A DNA stretch of 35,402 nucleotides from Oscillospiraceae bacterium (GTDB lineage Bacteria > Bacillota > Clostridia > Oscillospirales > Ruminococcaceae), in the NCBI GenBank assembly GCA_020024475.1, contig JAHHTS010000020.1, positions 1 to 35,402 of the forward strand, written 5' to 3'. Below the pieces are notes generated by a model. The model was not told where the DNA came from, ran no database searches, and saw only the letters and a list, made by a program, of their open reading frames with translations. Below are positions 27,225-34,215 of this stretch, piece by piece (the stretch's first letter is position 1; every line of letters begins with the position of its first letter). The translations under genes and the position numbers were made by a program.

Positions 27225-27986
27225 ATGAATCACAAAAAAGGCACAGATATAATAAAAAGATATAAAAAAAATACCAAAAATGGTAAAGAAAAAAAAGATA
27301 ATAATATTTATTTAAATATTCAAATATTATTATCAATAATAATTATAATAACATGTTTTATGTTTAGGGGCAGAGATAACAATACATTTGAATATGTACA
27401 AAACAGTTACAAAGAGTTTTTTGAGACAGATACATATTTAGAAAGTACTTTTTCTTATAATTCTTTTATGAGAAAAATGTATAATGAGTTACAAGCCAGA
27501 TATGGTCAGCTTATTACTGCTATAAGTCAAATGAATGGCAAGGGTTCTGCTTCGTTTTATCCCAATAATGTAAGTACAAAAAAATATACTTTAGATAAAA
27601 AAGGAATTGTGCCAACAGAAGGTTATATCTCATCTCCATTTGGATGTAGGGCTAATCCATTCGATGAATCAAAAAAAGATTTTCACACAGGAGTAGATAT
27701 TGCAAATGCTAAAGGTACATTTATTAAAGCAGCGTTTGATGGAGTTGTTATTAAAGCAGATTCTTCAAATATTTCTGGTAATTATATAAAAATAGAATCA
27801 GAAGATAATATAGTTACACTTTATGCACACAACCAATTTTTATTGGTAAAAGAAGGAGATAAAGTTCTTGCTGGCCAGGTAATTGCAACTATGGGAGATA
27901 CTGGCTACGCAACAGGACCACATGTCCATTTTGAATTTATTATAAATGGCGTTAGATATAATCCTATATATGCTATAGAGATATGA
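27225..27986 (+). CDS. Membrane-anchored M23 (LytM) protein, SpoIVFA-like
   Basis: A 253-residue protein with a basic cytoplasmic N-terminus, one membrane segment (about 30-47), a short external helical region and a C-terminal M23 domain (about 130-250). The zinc ligands of active LytM peptidases are all present: H154 and D158 in FHTGVD, and HVH at 233-235, with H202 in YAHNQ. It overlaps the M50 protease gene by four bases. That pairing matches spoIVFA-spoIVFB, where SpoIVFA holds the sporulation protease in the outer forespore membrane. I infer the SpoIVFA-like role from context. A septal peptidoglycan hydrolase is the alternative. The ribosome binding site is AAGGAGG. Confidence 0.82.
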   Translation: MNHKKGTDIIKRYKKNTKNGKEKKDNNIYLNIQILLSIIIIITCFMFRGRDNNTFEYVQNSYKEFFETDTYLESTFSYNSFMRKMYNELQARYGQLITAISQMNGKGSASFYPNNVSTKKYTLDKKGIVPTEGYISSPFGCRANPFDESKKDFHTGVDIANAKGTFIKAAFDGVVIKADSSNISGNYIKIESEDNIVTLYAHNQFLLVKEGDKVLAGQVIATMGDTGYATGPHVHFEFIINGVRYNPIYAIEI

Positions 27987-28519
27987 AGTCGTTTTTTGTT
28001 TTTTTAATTCTATTGTTTTTCGGCCTGTCTTTTGACAGGCTTAATATTTTTAAATATTGTATATTATCAAGTGTTTTACATGAATTAGGGCATATAATTG
28101 CATATTTATTTTGTATGAAAAAATTCCCAAAAATCAAAGTTTCTGTTTTTGGATTTAAAATATGTAGTAGTGACATTAATGGTAAATATTATATATTTAT
28201 ATTATCAAGTGGTCCATTAGTCAATTTTCTAATTTTTATTTTTGCATTTTTCTATTTAAAATTTAAATTCAAATTAAATGTTTATGTGCTAATGATAGTA
28301 AATGTATTTATATTTTTAATAAATATATTACCTGTTTATTATCTTGATGGGGGGCAGATTTTTTATATGTTCTCTACATTTTATCAACGAAATTATAGGA
28401 CTATAAGTTCTTTTTCACTTGTAATATTGGCTCTAATATATTTATACATCACTGACAATTTTTTTTCGCTTATTTTGTTCATTTTTTATTTTATTATCAA
28501 CCTCGCAAATGATATTTGA
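27983..28519 (+). CDS. M50 site-2 protease, SpoIVFB-like (no CBS domain)
   Basis: A 178-residue intramembrane zinc metalloprotease with about five or six membrane segments. The zinc motif H33-E-L-G-H37 lies in the second segment, and the third ligand is D122 in YYLDGG near the C-terminal third, preceded by the INILPVYY stretch. SpoIVFB cleaves pro-sigma-K during sporulation. The overlap with an M23 membrane protein and the position before the TIGR03960 genes both suit that function. The protein is much shorter than B. subtilis SpoIVFB and ends after the last membrane segment, so the C-terminal CBS domain that senses ATP is absent. There is no clear ribosome binding site, so coupling to the previous gene is likely. 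Confidence 0.82.
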   Translation: MKSFFVFLILLFFGLSFDRLNIFKYCILSSVLHELGHIIAYLFCMKKFPKIKVSVFGFKICSSDINGKYYIFILSSGPLVNFLIFIFAFFYLKFKFKLNVYVLMIVNVFIFLINILPVYYLDGGQIFYMFSTFYQRNYRTISSFSLVILALIYLYITDNFFSLILFIFYFIINLANDI

Positions 28520-28544
28520 AAAATATTCTAATTTATGATATATT
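28516..28544 (+). promoter_or_regulatory. Candidate sigma-A promoter for the TIGR03960 gene
   Basis: TTGAAA (28516-28521) and TATATT (28539-28544) are separated by 17 bases and lie about 30 bases before the start codon, in the 52-base gap after the M50 gene. The region is very AT-rich, so chance matches are possible. Confidence 0.4.
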
Positions 28545-28571
28545 TAAAATATCTAAAATTAGGAGGAGCGT

Positions 28572-30422
28572 ATGATAGATAACAAACTGAAATCTATACT
28601 ACTTTCTGTTCAAAAACCGGCAAGATATACTGGTGGAGAATTGGGATGTGTTATTAAGAATAAAGATGAAGTAGATGTACGATTCGCATTTTGTTTTCCA
28701 GATACATATGAGATAGGTATGTCTCATCTTGGACTTAAAGTAATTTACGAATCACTTAACAACGAAAAAAATATATGGTGTGAAAGATGTTTTGCTCCTT
28801 GGATAGATATGCATCAAAAAATGAAAGAAAATAATATTCCACTATACACACTTGAAAGCAAAACTCCTCTTAGGCAAATGGATATTATTGGTTTTACATT
28901 GCAGTATGAAATGTCATACACCAATATTCTACAAATGCTTGATTTGTCAGGAATTCCTTTCTATTCAAAAGATAGAGATGAAAGTTATCCTCTTATTATA
29001 GCTGGTGGCCCTTGTACATGTAATGCAGAGCCTGTTGCTGATTTTTTTGATATCATGGCACTTGGTGAAGGTGAATATTTAGATGTACAGATTTGTAATG
29101 TATATGATAAATGGAAAAAAGAGGGTAAAACTAAGATAGAGCTTCTTAAAGAATTATCAAAACTAGAAGGTATTTATGTGCCTTCATTTTATGATATAGA
29201 ATATAATGAAGATAATACAATCAAAGCAGTAACTCCATTACATGATGCTCCGTTGCCATGTAATAAAGCTATTATTCGTGAATTTGGAAATCTTCATTTT
29301 CCAACAAACATTGTTGTACCAAATATTGATATAGTTCATAATAGAGCAATGGTAGAGGTTTTACGTGGTTGTGTAAGAGGATGTCGCTTTTGTCAAGCTG
29401 GATTTATTTATCGTCCATTTAGAGAAAGAGATGTTGATCTTATTAATGAAGGAGCTATGGATTTATGTCAGAATACTGGATATGAAGAAATCTCGCTTAC
29501 CTCACTTTCTACAAGTGACCACCCTAAGTTGGAAGAACTTCTCGATAAAATGGACTCTTGGACACATGAAGAAAAAGTAAATATTGCTCTGCCATCTTTG
29601 AGAATTGACAATTTTAGCGAATCACTTATAGAAAAAACAACTAAAGTAAGAAAGAGTGGATTAACTTTTGCTCCAGAAGCAGGAACACAGCGACTTCGTG
29701 ACATTATAAATAAGAATATAAATCAAGACGAAATCGATAAAACAGCAAAACTTGCTTTTGAAGGCGGGTACACTCATGTTAAACTTTACTTTATGATGGG
29801 GCTTCCTGGCGAAACAATGGAAGATATCAAAGGTATAGCTGATACTGCTAACCACATAATGGATATTTTTTATTCAATGCCAAATAGACCCAAAGGAAAA
29901 CCAGAAATATCTATTAGTGTTGCTTCATTCGTTCCGAAGCCATATACACCATTCCAATTTTTCGGACAGAATGATATGGAATTAATTAAGAAAAAACAAG
30001 AATATCTTCTTGAATGTTGTAAGTCAAACAAACGAATCAAAGTAAGTTATTCAAACGCTGATATGAGTTTTCTAGAAGCTGTTTTTGCAAGAGGGGATAG
30101 AAGACAAGCTAAAGTTATTGAAACTGTGTATAAAAAGGGTGGTATGTTTGATGGTTGGTATGAATGTTTTGACTATAATTTATGGGTTGAATCATTTAAA
30201 GAAAACAATATAGATATGTCATTTTATGCAAGTCGATTCCGTTGTTACGATGAAATAAATCCATGGGATCATATCAATTATGGTGTAACTAAGGAATTCC
30301 TTATACGGGAGTATGAACGTTCACTTAAATGCATCACTACAAAACCATGTAATATAGAGTGTAATAATTGTGGTGCTAATAAAATTCTTAGGAGGGCTTG
30401 TTTTGAATACAATAAGAATTAA
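28572..30422 (+). CDS. TIGR03960-type radical SAM protein
   Basis: A 616-residue B12-binding-like radical SAM protein of the YgiQ-related TIGR03960 group, whose reaction is unknown. An N-terminal cobalamin-type domain (about 40-200) contains FPDTYEIGMSHLGLKVIYE and GGPCTCNAEPVADFFD. The radical SAM cluster cysteines are C267, C271 and C274 in RGCVRGCRFCQAGF. A further cysteine set near the C-terminus (about residues 593-611) lies in TTKPCNIECNNCG and the following RRACFEY. It has a strong AGGAGG ribosome binding site. The 3' end overlaps the DUF2344 gene by 20 bases. The two are commonly adjacent or fused, and usually sit near spoIVF-type genes and ribosomal protein genes in Clostridia, suggesting RNA or ribosome modification. 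Confidence 0.9.
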   Translation: MIDNKLKSILLSVQKPARYTGGELGCVIKNKDEVDVRFAFCFPDTYEIGMSHLGLKVIYESLNNEKNIWCERCFAPWIDMHQKMKENNIPLYTLESKTPLRQMDIIGFTLQYEMSYTNILQMLDLSGIPFYSKDRDESYPLIIAGGPCTCNAEPVADFFDIMALGEGEYLDVQICNVYDKWKKEGKTKIELLKELSKLEGIYVPSFYDIEYNEDNTIKAVTPLHDAPLPCNKAIIREFGNLHFPTNIVVPNIDIVHNRAMVEVLRGCVRGCRFCQAGFIYRPFRERDVDLINEGAMDLCQNTGYEEISLTSLSTSDHPKLEELLDKMDSWTHEEKVNIALPSLRIDNFSESLIEKTTKVRKSGLTFAPEAGTQRLRDIINKNINQDEIDKTAKLAFEGGYTHVKLYFMMGLPGETMEDIKGIADTANHIMDIFYSMPNRPKGKPEISISVASFVPKPYTPFQFFGQNDMELIKKKQEYLLECCKSNKRIKVSYSNADMSFLEAVFARGDRRQAKVIETVYKKGGMFDGWYECFDYNLWVESFKENNIDMSFYASRFRCYDEINPWDHINYGVTKEFLIREYERSLKCITTKPCNIECNNCGANKILRRACFEYNKN

Positions 30423-31056
30423 GTTTCAAAAAGTAGGTTTAGCTTCATTTTTTTCACATCTAGATTTACAGAAAATAATGATGAGAGCCCTTAAAAAATC
30501 CAAATTACCCGTTTGGTATTCCATGGGATATAATCCACATATTTATATGACTTTTACATTGCCGCTTTCTTTAGGGCATGAAAGTATATGTGAAAGTTTT
30601 GATTTTCGACTTAATGAAGAATTGACAGAAAATGAAATTATGGAAGCCATGAAAGGCACTCTTCCTGAAGGAATTATTATTACTGGAGCTAGTGCCCCTG
30701 AATACGATGTATCAGAAATTAAATATGCAGAATATCATATAACAATGCATGGCAATAAAGAAGTTCTTGAAAAAGCGCTAATGGATTATGATAATAATAG
30801 TGAAATACTAGTCACAAAAACCACTAAGCGCTCAAGTAAAGAAGTAAATCTAAAAAATGAAATTATAAACATGAAAATAATAGAAGAATCTGAAGATAGC
30901 ATTTGTTTTTCAGCTCTATATCCAGCAGGCAATACATATAATCTTAATCCGTCATTATTATTGGAATATTTTAAAAATAATTATGGAATCGACACAAATA
31001 GTTTCAATGTACTCAGAGTTCATTTATTAAATGAAAATCTTAATATTCTGCAATAA
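30403..31056 (+). CDS. TIGR03936 / DUF2344 protein
   Basis: A 217-residue protein of the TIGR03936 (DUF2344) family, the obligate partner of TIGR03960 radical SAM proteins and fused to them in many genomes. The typical N-terminus IRIKFQKVGLASFFSHLDLQ is followed by RALKKSKLPVWYSMGYNPHI and LPLSLGHESICES. I chose TTG 30403 because an AGGAGG site (30390-30395) sits seven bases upstream and the protein then begins with the family start. The longer frame from 30370 would bypass that site. Function is unknown. Proximity to its partner and to rplS points to translation-related modification. Confidence 0.9.
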   Translation: MNTIRIKFQKVGLASFFSHLDLQKIMMRALKKSKLPVWYSMGYNPHIYMTFTLPLSLGHESICESFDFRLNEELTENEIMEAMKGTLPEGIIITGASAPEYDVSEIKYAEYHITMHGNKEVLEKALMDYDNNSEILVTKTTKRSSKEVNLKNEIINMKIIEESEDSICFSALYPAGNTYNLNPSLLLEYFKNNYGIDTNSFNVLRVHLLNENLNILQ

Positions 31057-31061
31057 AACAC

Positions 31062-31090
31062 TTGCATTTTTATTTGTTTTATGGTATCAT
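31062..31090 (+). promoter_or_regulatory. Extended -10 promoter of the rplS operon
   Basis: TTGCAT (31062-31067) and TATCAT (31085-31090) are spaced by exactly 17 bases. TG at 31082-31083 makes an extended -10 (TGGTATCAT). It starts six bases after the preceding gene and faces rplS, which would give a leader of about 115 bases. Confidence 0.75.
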
Positions 31091-31096
31091 ATCTAG

Positions 31097-31212
31097 GCGT
31101 TAGTATCTGTTGTTCCATCAACAGGGTTAATGTATATCATTAAGCGGGCAGTCCTCTGACGGTGTATTATGTATCGTGTACGAATGTCTGATAAAAAAAT
31201 GGAGGAAATAAA
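31097..31212 (+). promoter_or_regulatory. Structured 5' leader of rplS (candidate L19 leader)
   Basis: About 115 bases of probable untranslated RNA lie between the promoter and the rplS ribosome binding site. Two hairpins are visible: CTGTTG with CAACAG (31107-31112 with 31119-31124, six-base loop) and TTAATG with CATTAA (31127-31132 with 31138-31143). A more GC-rich stretch (31144-31190) follows. r-protein leaders of this kind, including an L19 leader family in low-GC Gram-positives, bind the encoded protein and repress it. I see the position and hairpins but cannot confirm a family match by eye. Confidence 0.5.
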
Positions 31213-31557
31213 ATGGACGCATTAAAATTAATGACTGAAGGCATGGTTAAAGCAGAAAAACCAGTAGTAAACATCGGTGATACTGTTAAAGTTCACGTTC
31301 GTATCAAAGAAGGCGAAAAAGAAAGAATTCAGATTTTTGAAGGTCTTGTTATTGCTAAAAAACACGGCGGTGTAGCTGAAACATTCACAGTAAGAAAAAC
31401 AGCTTACGGTGTAGGTGTTGAAAGAGTTTTCCCAATCAACTCACCATTCGTTGAAAAAGTAGAAATCGTTAGATACGGTCGTGTTCGTCGTGCTAAACTC
31501 TTCTACATCAGAGACAGAGTTGGTAAAGCAGCTAAAGTTAAAGAAAAAATCAAATAA
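31213..31557 (+). CDS. rplS: 50S ribosomal protein L19
   Basis: A 114-residue protein of the large ribosomal subunit at the 30S-50S interface. The sequence is typical of bL19: FEGLVIAKKHGGVAETFTV, GVGVERVFPINSPFVEKVEI, and the basic end with RRAKLFYIRDRVGKAAKVKEK. Codon choice is noticeably more biased than in neighbouring genes, with many GTT, AAA and GAA codons plus frequent CGT and TAC, as expected for a highly expressed gene. The ribosome binding site is GGAGGA. It is the first gene of the rplS-lepB-rbgA-rnhB-yraN run and has its own promoter and a following hairpin. Confidence 0.98.
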   Translation: MDALKLMTEGMVKAEKPVVNIGDTVKVHVRIKEGEKERIQIFEGLVIAKKHGGVAETFTVRKTAYGVGVERVFPINSPFVEKVEIVRYGRVRRAKLFYIRDRVGKAAKVKEKIK

Positions 31558-31564
31558 ACATTTA

Positions 31565-31589
31565 AGAGGACACATGATGTCCTCTTTTT
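31565..31589 (+). terminator. Intrinsic terminator/attenuator between rplS and lepB
   Basis: AGAGGACA (31565-31572) pairs with TGTCCTCT (31578-31585) around CATGA and runs into TTTTT. It lies eight bases after the rplS stop. The downstream genes belong to the same conserved operon, so it probably lets a fraction of transcripts through and lowers expression after rplS. Confidence 0.85.
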
Positions 31590-31616
31590 GTTTTTATAAA
31601 GAAAGCGAATTTAATT

Positions 31617-32123
31617 ATGAAAAAATTGTATGAATTTATAGAAAGTCTTGCTATAGCAATTGCCCTTATAACAACTATCATACTATTTTTATGCAGACTT
31701 ATAGTAGTTGATGGAGATTCAATGCTTAATACTTTACATAATGGAGAAAAACTTATTATATCCAATTTTATGTACAAACCTCATAGAGGCGATATTGTTG
31801 TAATAAAAAGTAGTAATTATAATAAATTACTTATTAAGCGTATTATTGCTATTGGTGGAGATACTATAAAAATTGATTATTCAAACGGTGATGTATACAT
31901 CAACGGAGAACTTCAATACGAACAATATATAAAAGAAAAAATAAATCCTAAAGACTCAGAAAATTTAGAAATTACTGTTTCTGATGGGTATGTTTTTGTA
32001 ATGGGGGATAACCGTAATGGCTCATATGATTCTAGAGACATCGGACCTATAAATGAAAATGGTATTTTAGGTAAAACAATTTTCAGAATATCGCCAAGTT
32101 CAAAGATAGGAAAAGTAAAATGA
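31617..32123 (+). CDS. lepB: Signal peptidase I
   Basis: A 168-residue membrane serine protease that cleaves signal peptides of exported proteins. One N-terminal membrane segment (about 8-30) is followed by the catalytic serine S35 in VDGDSMLNTL, the general base K74 in LLIKRIIAIGGD, and GDNRNGSYDSRDIG near the C-terminus. The short size and single membrane anchor are typical of Gram-positive signal peptidases of the prokaryotic type. ATG 31617 has only a weak site (GAAAG) upstream. The stop overlaps the rbgA start (ATGA). The order rplS-lepB-rbgA-rnhB is widespread in Bacillota. Confidence 0.95.
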   Translation: MKKLYEFIESLAIAIALITTIILFLCRLIVVDGDSMLNTLHNGEKLIISNFMYKPHRGDIVVIKSSNYNKLLIKRIIAIGGDTIKIDYSNGDVYINGELQYEQYIKEKINPKDSENLEITVSDGYVFVMGDNRNGSYDSRDIGPINENGILGKTIFRISPSSKIGKVK

Positions 32124-33046
32124 TAAATGAAGATAATTTAAGTTTCGAAGAATTAGGTCAAAAAAATGTAAATGGCAAAAATATTCACTGGTTCCCGGGA
32201 CATATGATGAAGACCCTTCGTCTTATGGAAAAAGAAATAAAAAATGTAGATGTTGTCATTGTTTTGTTAGACGCAAGAATTCCGTATTCCAGTCAAAATC
32301 CAGAGATTGATGCAATTATTAAAAATAAACCTAAAGTTTATATCTTAAATAAACGGGATTTAGCTGATAACTATATAACTAATAATTGGATCAAATATTT
32401 TAAAGATAAAGGACAAGGTGCAATTGCACTCAATTCTAAGACAGGGAAAAATTCTAAAAATGTTATAAATCAAATCGAAGATGAATTGGAAGATTTGCTG
32501 AAGCGTAGACAAGACAAAGGTATAGATGGAACTAAGATTCGAGCAATGATGGTGGGAATTCCAAATGTCGGTAAGTCTACTTTCATAAATTCTCTAGCTG
32601 GCTCTCAACGTGCAAAAGCTCAAGATAGACCAGGAGTTACTAGAGGTAAACAATGGGTAACAGTTGGAAATTTAGATTTATTGGACATGCCAGGTGTTCT
32701 TTGGCGAAAATTCGAAAATCAAAATGTAGCTGCTAACCTTGCTTTTATAGGATCAATTAAAGACGATATTCTTGATATTGAAACTCTTGCAATAGCATTA
32801 ATAAATGATATTAAAAATATTTACCCTGATATGCTTATTGAGCGATATAAGATAACAAATGAAGATATCAAGATGGATAGTTATGATATACTTTGCAAGA
32901 TAGCTCGTAAACGAGGTATGCTATTGCCTGGTGGTATAGAGAATACAGAGCGAGCAGCAATTATGCTTTGCGATGAATTTCGTTCTTCAAAACTAGGTAA
33001 AATCAGCTTAGAGAGACCAGAATACTGTCAACTACCCACGACCTAA
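32120..33046 (+). CDS. rbgA: Ribosome biogenesis GTPase RbgA (YlqF), altered C-terminus
   Basis: A circularly permuted GTPase that drives a late step of 50S subunit assembly. Motifs appear in permuted order: G4 NKRD at 77-80, G1 GIPNVGKS at 146-153, and G3 DMPG. The C-terminal RNA-binding domain contains GIENTERAAIMLCDEFRSSKLG and ISLERPE. It has 308 residues as annotated, including a short tail (about CQLPTT) encoded by the end of the inserted IS605-type element, which begins at about 33027. Without the insertion the frame would continue to a TAG at 34221 overlapping the rnhB start. The conserved domains are complete, so the protein is probably functional. Confidence 0.95.
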   Translation: MINEDNLSFEELGQKNVNGKNIHWFPGHMMKTLRLMEKEIKNVDVVIVLLDARIPYSSQNPEIDAIIKNKPKVYILNKRDLADNYITNNWIKYFKDKGQGAIALNSKTGKNSKNVINQIEDELEDLLKRRQDKGIDGTKIRAMMVGIPNVGKSTFINSLAGSQRAKAQDRPGVTRGKQWVTVGNLDLLDMPGVLWRKFENQNVAANLAFIGSIKDDILDIETLAIALINDIKNIYPDMLIERYKITNEDIKMDSYDILCKIARKRGMLLPGGIENTERAAIMLCDEFRSSKLGKISLERPEYCQLPTT

Positions 33047-33187
33047 AGGTCATGGGCTTGTAACTGCCCAGTCGTACTAACGACTTACGTCTCCGACCTT
33101 TAACCCCAATAGATATTGCTATCTAAAGTGGCGTTACATCATAGGGTGGTTGACAACACCCTTTGTAACAAAGTTTACTCTGTTACA
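33027..33187 (-). ncRNA. Candidate reRNA (omega RNA) region at the tnpB 3' end
   Basis: Besides the end hairpin, four more local stems pack into this stretch: 33070-33075 with 33080-33085, 33111-33115 with 33120-33124, 33143-33148 with 33157-33162, and 33164-33170 with 33181-33187. In IS200/IS605 elements the 3' end of tnpB and the right end are transcribed as a structured guide RNA whose guide is the flanking host DNA. Here the guide would be copied from 33026 downward, the 3' end of rbgA on the minus strand. Stems are seen directly. Transcription and function are inferred, and TnpB itself is broken. Confidence 0.45.
33035..33056. repeat. Subterminal hairpin at the tnpB-side end (RE)
   Basis: CCCACGACCT (33035-33044) pairs with AGGTCATGGG (33047-33056) around a two-base loop. 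The only defect is a C:A mismatch at 33039/33052. It lies eight bases inside the proposed end of the element. Hairpins with an irregular base near each end are the recognition sites of TnpA in this family. Confidence 0.8.
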
Positions 33188-34004
33188 ACTGTATTAGGTA
33201 CTTGGTTATCAACATGATAATTTATTCCCATACGATACAGATTCATAGCTCCTATACGGTCATCATTGGACTTATAGCCACAGTTTTTACAAGTAAACAA
33301 ATGTATCTTCTTGTTACGGTTGGCCTTTTCAGTATGTCCACAAATAGGACAACACTGGCTTGTATAATGAGGGTCTACATTAATTACAGAAGACTGATTC
33401 TGCTTAGCCTTGTAAATTAGTTTCTGTTCTAAATCATAGAACGACCACGATAAAGAAACATAAAGGTCTTTGGTTTTGACACGCTCTGTAGCATTACGAA
33501 TACCCGACAAATGTTCTAATACAAAGAGTGTATGCTTTGGGTTGTTCTCAACGAGTGCCTTTGATACACAATGGTTAACATCTTGCATCCAACGGTTTTC
33601 TCGATAACCAATAACTTTTAATCTTCGCCTTGAAGATGGCGTTTGTCGCATTTGGAGTTTTTTACGAAGTTTGGAATAGTTAGCACGTTTCTGCTTGATA
33701 GCTTTTCCACTAACAAATCCAGACTTGTGATTACTGTCTAGGTTGCAACAACGAAGTTAATACCTCTGTCAATGCCTACTACATTACAAATGTCAGAAAT
33801 ATTACTTTCTTCGACATCATAAGTTACTGGTATGTTAAGATAATATTTACCATGTTTGTTTGTGAGCTTAGCTGTACCAAACTTATAGATTGTGTGGTCA
33901 AAATATTTAGACATACCTTCAGCGAAATATGACAGTTTAACACGACCATTAAGCGTATTCACAGAAAAACAGTTTTGCGTTAAAGAATAATCTCTGTTCC
34001 AATG
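33175..34004 (-). pseudogene. tnpB: tnpB, N-terminally truncated and frameshifted
   Basis: Reading leftward, recognisable TnpB begins near 34004 (HWNRDYSLTQNCFS) and runs to GIDRGINFVVAT, where an in-frame TAG stands at 33738-33740. Adding one base there (so that the codons read Tyr-Asp) restores the frame through DSNHKSGFVSGKAIKQK into the rest of the protein. All three RuvC acids are present: D in GIDRG, E in VLEHLSG and D in NDDRIGAMNL. The zinc ribbon CPIC and CKNC is also intact. Roughly the first 100 residues (WED/REC part) are missing, judged against the usual 370-430 residues. Intact TnpB is an RNA-guided nuclease, but this copy is almost certainly inactive. Confidence 0.88.
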
Positions 34005-34137
34005 GCAAAAGTATGGTTCGTTTCTGTCTAAACAGTATTGGAAGAAAAGGATATTTTGGTCAGACGGATACTTTGCTTGCAGTATTGGAGAAGTATCGTC
34101 AGCGACTATACAAAAGTATATTGAGAGTCAGAGTTAA
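33991..34137 (+). pseudogene. tnpA: tnpA (Y1 transposase) C-terminal remnant
   Basis: The plus-strand frame from 33991 to the TAA at 34135 reads SLFQWQKYGSFLSKQYW and then FWSDGYFACSIGEVSSATIQKYIESQS. This matches the C-terminal end of IS200/IS605 Y1 transposases of the FWSDGYF type as I recall it. Just upstream (33988) is a stop codon and there is no start, so about two thirds of the gene, including the HUH metal motif, is gone. The catalytic tyrosine cannot be assigned with certainty in the remaining part. It runs opposite to tnpB and meets it near 33990-34004. Confidence 0.75.
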
Positions 34138-34153
34138 TGGCTAAAGATTCACA

Positions 34154-34191
34154 AGGCTCCTCTCACCACCTGAAGGTAGTGGGAGGAGCCT
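34154..34191. repeat. Long hairpin at the tnpA-side end (LE)
   Basis: AGGCTCCTCTCACCACCT (34154-34171) pairs with AGGTAGTGGGAGGAGCCT (34174-34191), giving an 18-base stem with one G:U pair and one C:A mismatch (34167/34178). The inner part resembles the hairpin at 33035-33056, including the C:A irregularity four pairs from the loop-closing end. It lies 16 bases past the tnpA stop. Confidence 0.8.
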
Positions 34192-34215
34192 ATGACAAAC
34201 GAAAGGATTTAATTT

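Larger units (their letters stand above)
33027..34191 (-). mobile_element. Decayed IS200/IS605-family element (divergent tnpA/tnpB remnants)
   Basis: About 1.17 kb that interrupts the rbgA-rnhB junction. It has subterminal hairpins at both ends, a minus-strand tnpB remnant and a plus-strand tnpA 3' remnant, with no terminal inverted repeats or target duplication, as expected for the single-strand IS200/IS605 mechanism. In the tnpB direction the left end of the element is at about 34191 and the right end at about 33027. The left limit is less certain and could reach about 34206. In each case the joined flanks stay in frame for rbgA. A tnpA internal deletion and a tnpB frameshift mean it cannot move on its own. 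Confidence 0.85.

Noticed and set aside
30370..30402. Longer frame of the DUF2344 gene
   Set aside because: The strong AGGAGG at 30390-30395 points to TTG 30403, which also gives the family N-terminus.
33202..33420. Plus-strand 72-codon frame opposite tnpB
   Set aside because: It is a shadow of the tnpB zinc-ribbon region, with no ribosome binding site and no recognisable protein.
33027..34191. Functional standalone TnpB or an IscB/Fanzor-like guided nuclease system
   Set aside because: The N-terminal part is missing and the frame is broken, so no active nuclease can be encoded by this copy.
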